From Clostridiales bacterium (GTDB lineage: Bacteria; Bacillota; Clostridia; Christensenellales; UBA3700), in NCBI GenBank assembly GCA_014799645.1, contig JAAVHQ010000023.1, positions 29,398 through 36,342 of the forward strand: 6,945 nt of DNA. The letters run 5' to 3'. Positions 6,105 to 6,945 of the stretch are shown here, one piece after another. Both the position numbers and the translations under genes were made by a program. Every line of letters starts with the position of its first letter. The first letter of the stretch is position 1. Under the pieces are notes generated by a model that worked only from the letters and a program-made list of their open reading frames with translations, was not told the DNA's origin and ran no database searches.

Positions 6105-6418
6105 GTACTTTTTTTTCAATGGGTAAGCCTACGGAATTGGATTGGTTTGAGGGTTATGCTTCCAGTGGTGTTTGCTTTCTTACTCAGAATTATTTTTTAG
6201 CGAAACTATGCTAGTAATCGCTAATATAGAGAACCAAAAACTAATAGTATAATAAAGCAAATCCCCACTTCGCGCCCAAACATTTCTATTCTATCCTAAT
6301 TTTCAGCAAATTGTTAGTACCAATAGAATAACCAAAGTCCTAATACTCTTACACCGCCCATACCCTCAAAGTTTATCCTTATTGCCATAAAAAAATTGAA
6401 ATAACCTGATAAATATGC
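6105..6418. other. AT-rich intergenic region between divergent promoters, no gene seen
   Basis: About 310 bp separate the two outward-facing promoters. Both strands lack a credible frame with a ribosome binding site, and I see no tRNA cloverleaf, CRISPR repeat, insertion-sequence end or riboswitch core. The only structures noted are a 28-bp imperfect palindrome at 6197-6224 and a loose pair ATTCTAT (6288-6294)/ATAGAAT (6323-6329). It may be a decayed gene or a regulatory spacer. Confidence 0.5.
6197..6224. repeat. 28-bp imperfect palindrome
   Basis: TTAGCGA (6197-6203) pairs with TCGCTAA (6218-6224). Inside it, ACTA (6205-6208) pairs with TAGT (6212-6215) around TGC, separated from the outer arms by one and two unpaired A. 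No T-run follows on either strand, so it is not an intrinsic terminator. A protein-binding site or a small structured element are both possible. Confidence 0.5.
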
Positions 6419-6447
6419 TTGACTTATATAAATATTACGGGTATAAT
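6419..6447 (+). promoter_or_regulatory. Sigma-A promoter of rpmE
   Basis: TTGACT (6419-6424), a 17-bp spacer and a perfect TATAAT (6442-6447). Predicted RNA start near 6454 leaves a leader of about 28 nt, too short for the structured L31 leader RNAs known in some bacteria. Confidence 0.9.
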
Positions 6448-6481
6448 CTATGAGTAAATATTGCAAAGGTGAGGTGATAAT

Positions 6482-6685
6482 ATGAACGAGAATATCCAAC
6501 CTAATTATCATGACGTTAAGGTCGTTTGCGCTTGCGGAGCAAGTTTTGTCTGCGGTACAACCAAAGAAGGCGACGTAATCAAGGTAGAAGTTTGTAGCAA
6601 ATGTCATCCATACTATACCGGCAAGCAAAAGTTGGTTGATACGGGTGGTAGAGTAGATAAGTTCAAGAAGCGTTATAGTTTATAA
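6482..6685 (+). CDS. rpmE: Ribosomal protein bL31 (zinc-binding form)
   Basis: bL31 is a small protein of the large ribosomal subunit that helps bridge it to the small subunit. The 67-residue length is typical, and the C-terminal signature CSKCHPYYTGKQKLVDTGGR (38-57) followed by FKKRY is diagnostic. Cys16, Cys18, Cys38 and Cys41 are the zinc ligands of the C+ form, which serves as a zinc store in bacteria that also carry a zinc-free paralogue. Cys24 is an additional cysteine outside the usual set. AAAGGTGAGGTG (6465-6476) is a strong ribosome binding site. It is transcribed alone from its own promoter and ends in a terminator, but keeps the familiar Clostridia order with the DUF1385 gene next. 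Confidence 0.97.
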   Translation: MNENIQPNYHDVKVVCACGASFVCGTTKEGDVIKVEVCSKCHPYYTGKQKLVDTGGRVDKFKKRYSL

Positions 6686-6719
6686 TTCGCTTAGGATCTA
6701 ATCGATATGAACAATCACG

Positions 6720-6760
6720 GCGATTGGCAAGTTATTGCCAGTCGCTATTTTCTTTTATTT
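6720..6760 (+). terminator. Intrinsic terminator of rpmE
   Basis: An 11-bp stem (6720-6730 with 6735-6745, one T-G wobble) closes the loop GTTA, followed by a T-rich tract TATTTTCTTTTATTT. It lies 34 bp after the rpmE stop. Confidence 0.88.
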
Positions 6761-6791
6761 ATAAAATATTTATTTTTATTTTTTTATATTC

Positions 6792-6828
6792 TAGACAAAA
6801 TCTTAAATAGATAGTATAATTGTATAAT
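6792..6828 (+). promoter_or_regulatory. Promoter of the DUF1385 gene with tandem -10 boxes
   Basis: TAGACA (6792-6797), a 17-bp spacer and TATAAT (6815-6820) form a near-consensus promoter. A second perfect TATAAT follows at 6823-6828 without a matching -35. The expected RNA starts are about 6827 and perhaps 6835. Confidence 0.75.
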
Positions 6829-6860
6829 AGAATTGGTATAGACTATAAAAAGGAGCGACA

Positions 6861-6945
6861 ATGGCGAGGAAGTATACTTCTAAAATCGGCGGTCAAGCGG
6901 TAATTGAGGGCGTTATGATGAGAGGGGAACGCTCTATGGCTACTG
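6861..6945 (+). CDS. DUF1385 (YqhQ-like) membrane protein, 5' part only
   Basis: Only the first 28 codons lie in the window. IGGQAVIEGVMMRGERSMAT (9-28) is the hallmark N-terminus of the DUF1385 family, to which Bacillus subtilis YqhQ belongs. Family members are multi-pass membrane proteins of unclear function. AAGGAG (6850-6855) precedes the ATG by 5 nt. In many Clostridia this gene sits between rpmE and prmC-prfA, so prmC would be expected just beyond the right edge. Confidence 0.93.
   Translation, partial: MARKYTSKIGGQAVIEGVMMRGERSMAT

Noticed and set aside
5976..6119. 48-residue N-terminal extension of the dehydrogenase-like protein
   Set aside because: The extension overlaps the -10 and -35 boxes, lies partly upstream of the expected RNA start and lacks MDR homology, while a strong ribosome binding site precedes the ATG at 5975.
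6157..6201. 14-residue hydrophobic frame starting MLPVV
   Set aside because: Too short, and the preceding GAGGG is too close to the ATG to act as a ribosome binding site.
6448..6481. Structured L31 autoregulatory leader RNA before rpmE
   Set aside because: The predicted leader is only about 28 nt and shows no hairpin other than the ribosome binding site context.
6314..6628. 104-codon open frame on the - strand across rpmE and its promoter
   Set aside because: Mostly antisense to the certain rpmE gene, with no initiation signals.

Overview
The window looks like a piece of the chromosome of an uncultured Clostridia-type Firmicute (inference). The evidence is a zinc-type bL31 gene (rpmE) directly followed by the start of a DUF1385/YqhQ gene, an order familiar from Clostridia, a MurC with Firmicute-style motifs, sigma-A promoters with near-consensus boxes and 17-bp spacers, and strong AGGAG-like ribosome binding sites.

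Region 1 (1-3510, + strand) is a tightly packed operon already running at the left edge. It holds the last 12 codons of an unknown gene, a 474-aa beta-rich protein resembling phage tail/neck proteins, a 126-aa helix-plus-beta protein, a possible 41-aa basic micro-ORF, a 329-aa coiled-coil protein, a BhlA/UviB-type holin-like protein and a second, two-helix holin-like protein. A strong intrinsic terminator follows. The gene types and order suggest the late (structural plus lysis) end of a phage-derived element. No endolysin, integrase, terminase or capsid gene lies in the window. Whether this is an active prophage, a remnant or a domesticated particle/release system cannot be decided here; it is the most interesting part of the window.

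Region 2 (3511-4960, + strand) is murC, the UDP-N-acetylmuramate--L-alanine ligase of peptidoglycan precursor synthesis. It begins only 68 bp after the phage-like operon's terminator, has no visible Shine-Dalgarno and ends in a terminator whose stem contains its own stop codon.

Region 3 (5001-6104, - strand) is a convergent single-gene unit. It encodes a medium-chain dehydrogenase-like protein that has lost part of the zinc site and of the glycine-rich nucleotide motif. It has an excellent extended -10 promoter and a leader of about 94 nt with a GNRA-capped hairpin.

Region 4 (6105-6418) is about 300 bp without a convincing gene. It contains a 28-bp imperfect palindrome.

Region 5 (6419-6945, + strand) is rpmE with its own promoter and terminator, followed by a separate promoter and the first 28 codons of the DUF1385 gene.

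The genes form four or five independent transcription units. Apart from the shared cell-envelope theme of holins and MurC, nothing in the sequence shows that regions 1 and 2 act together.
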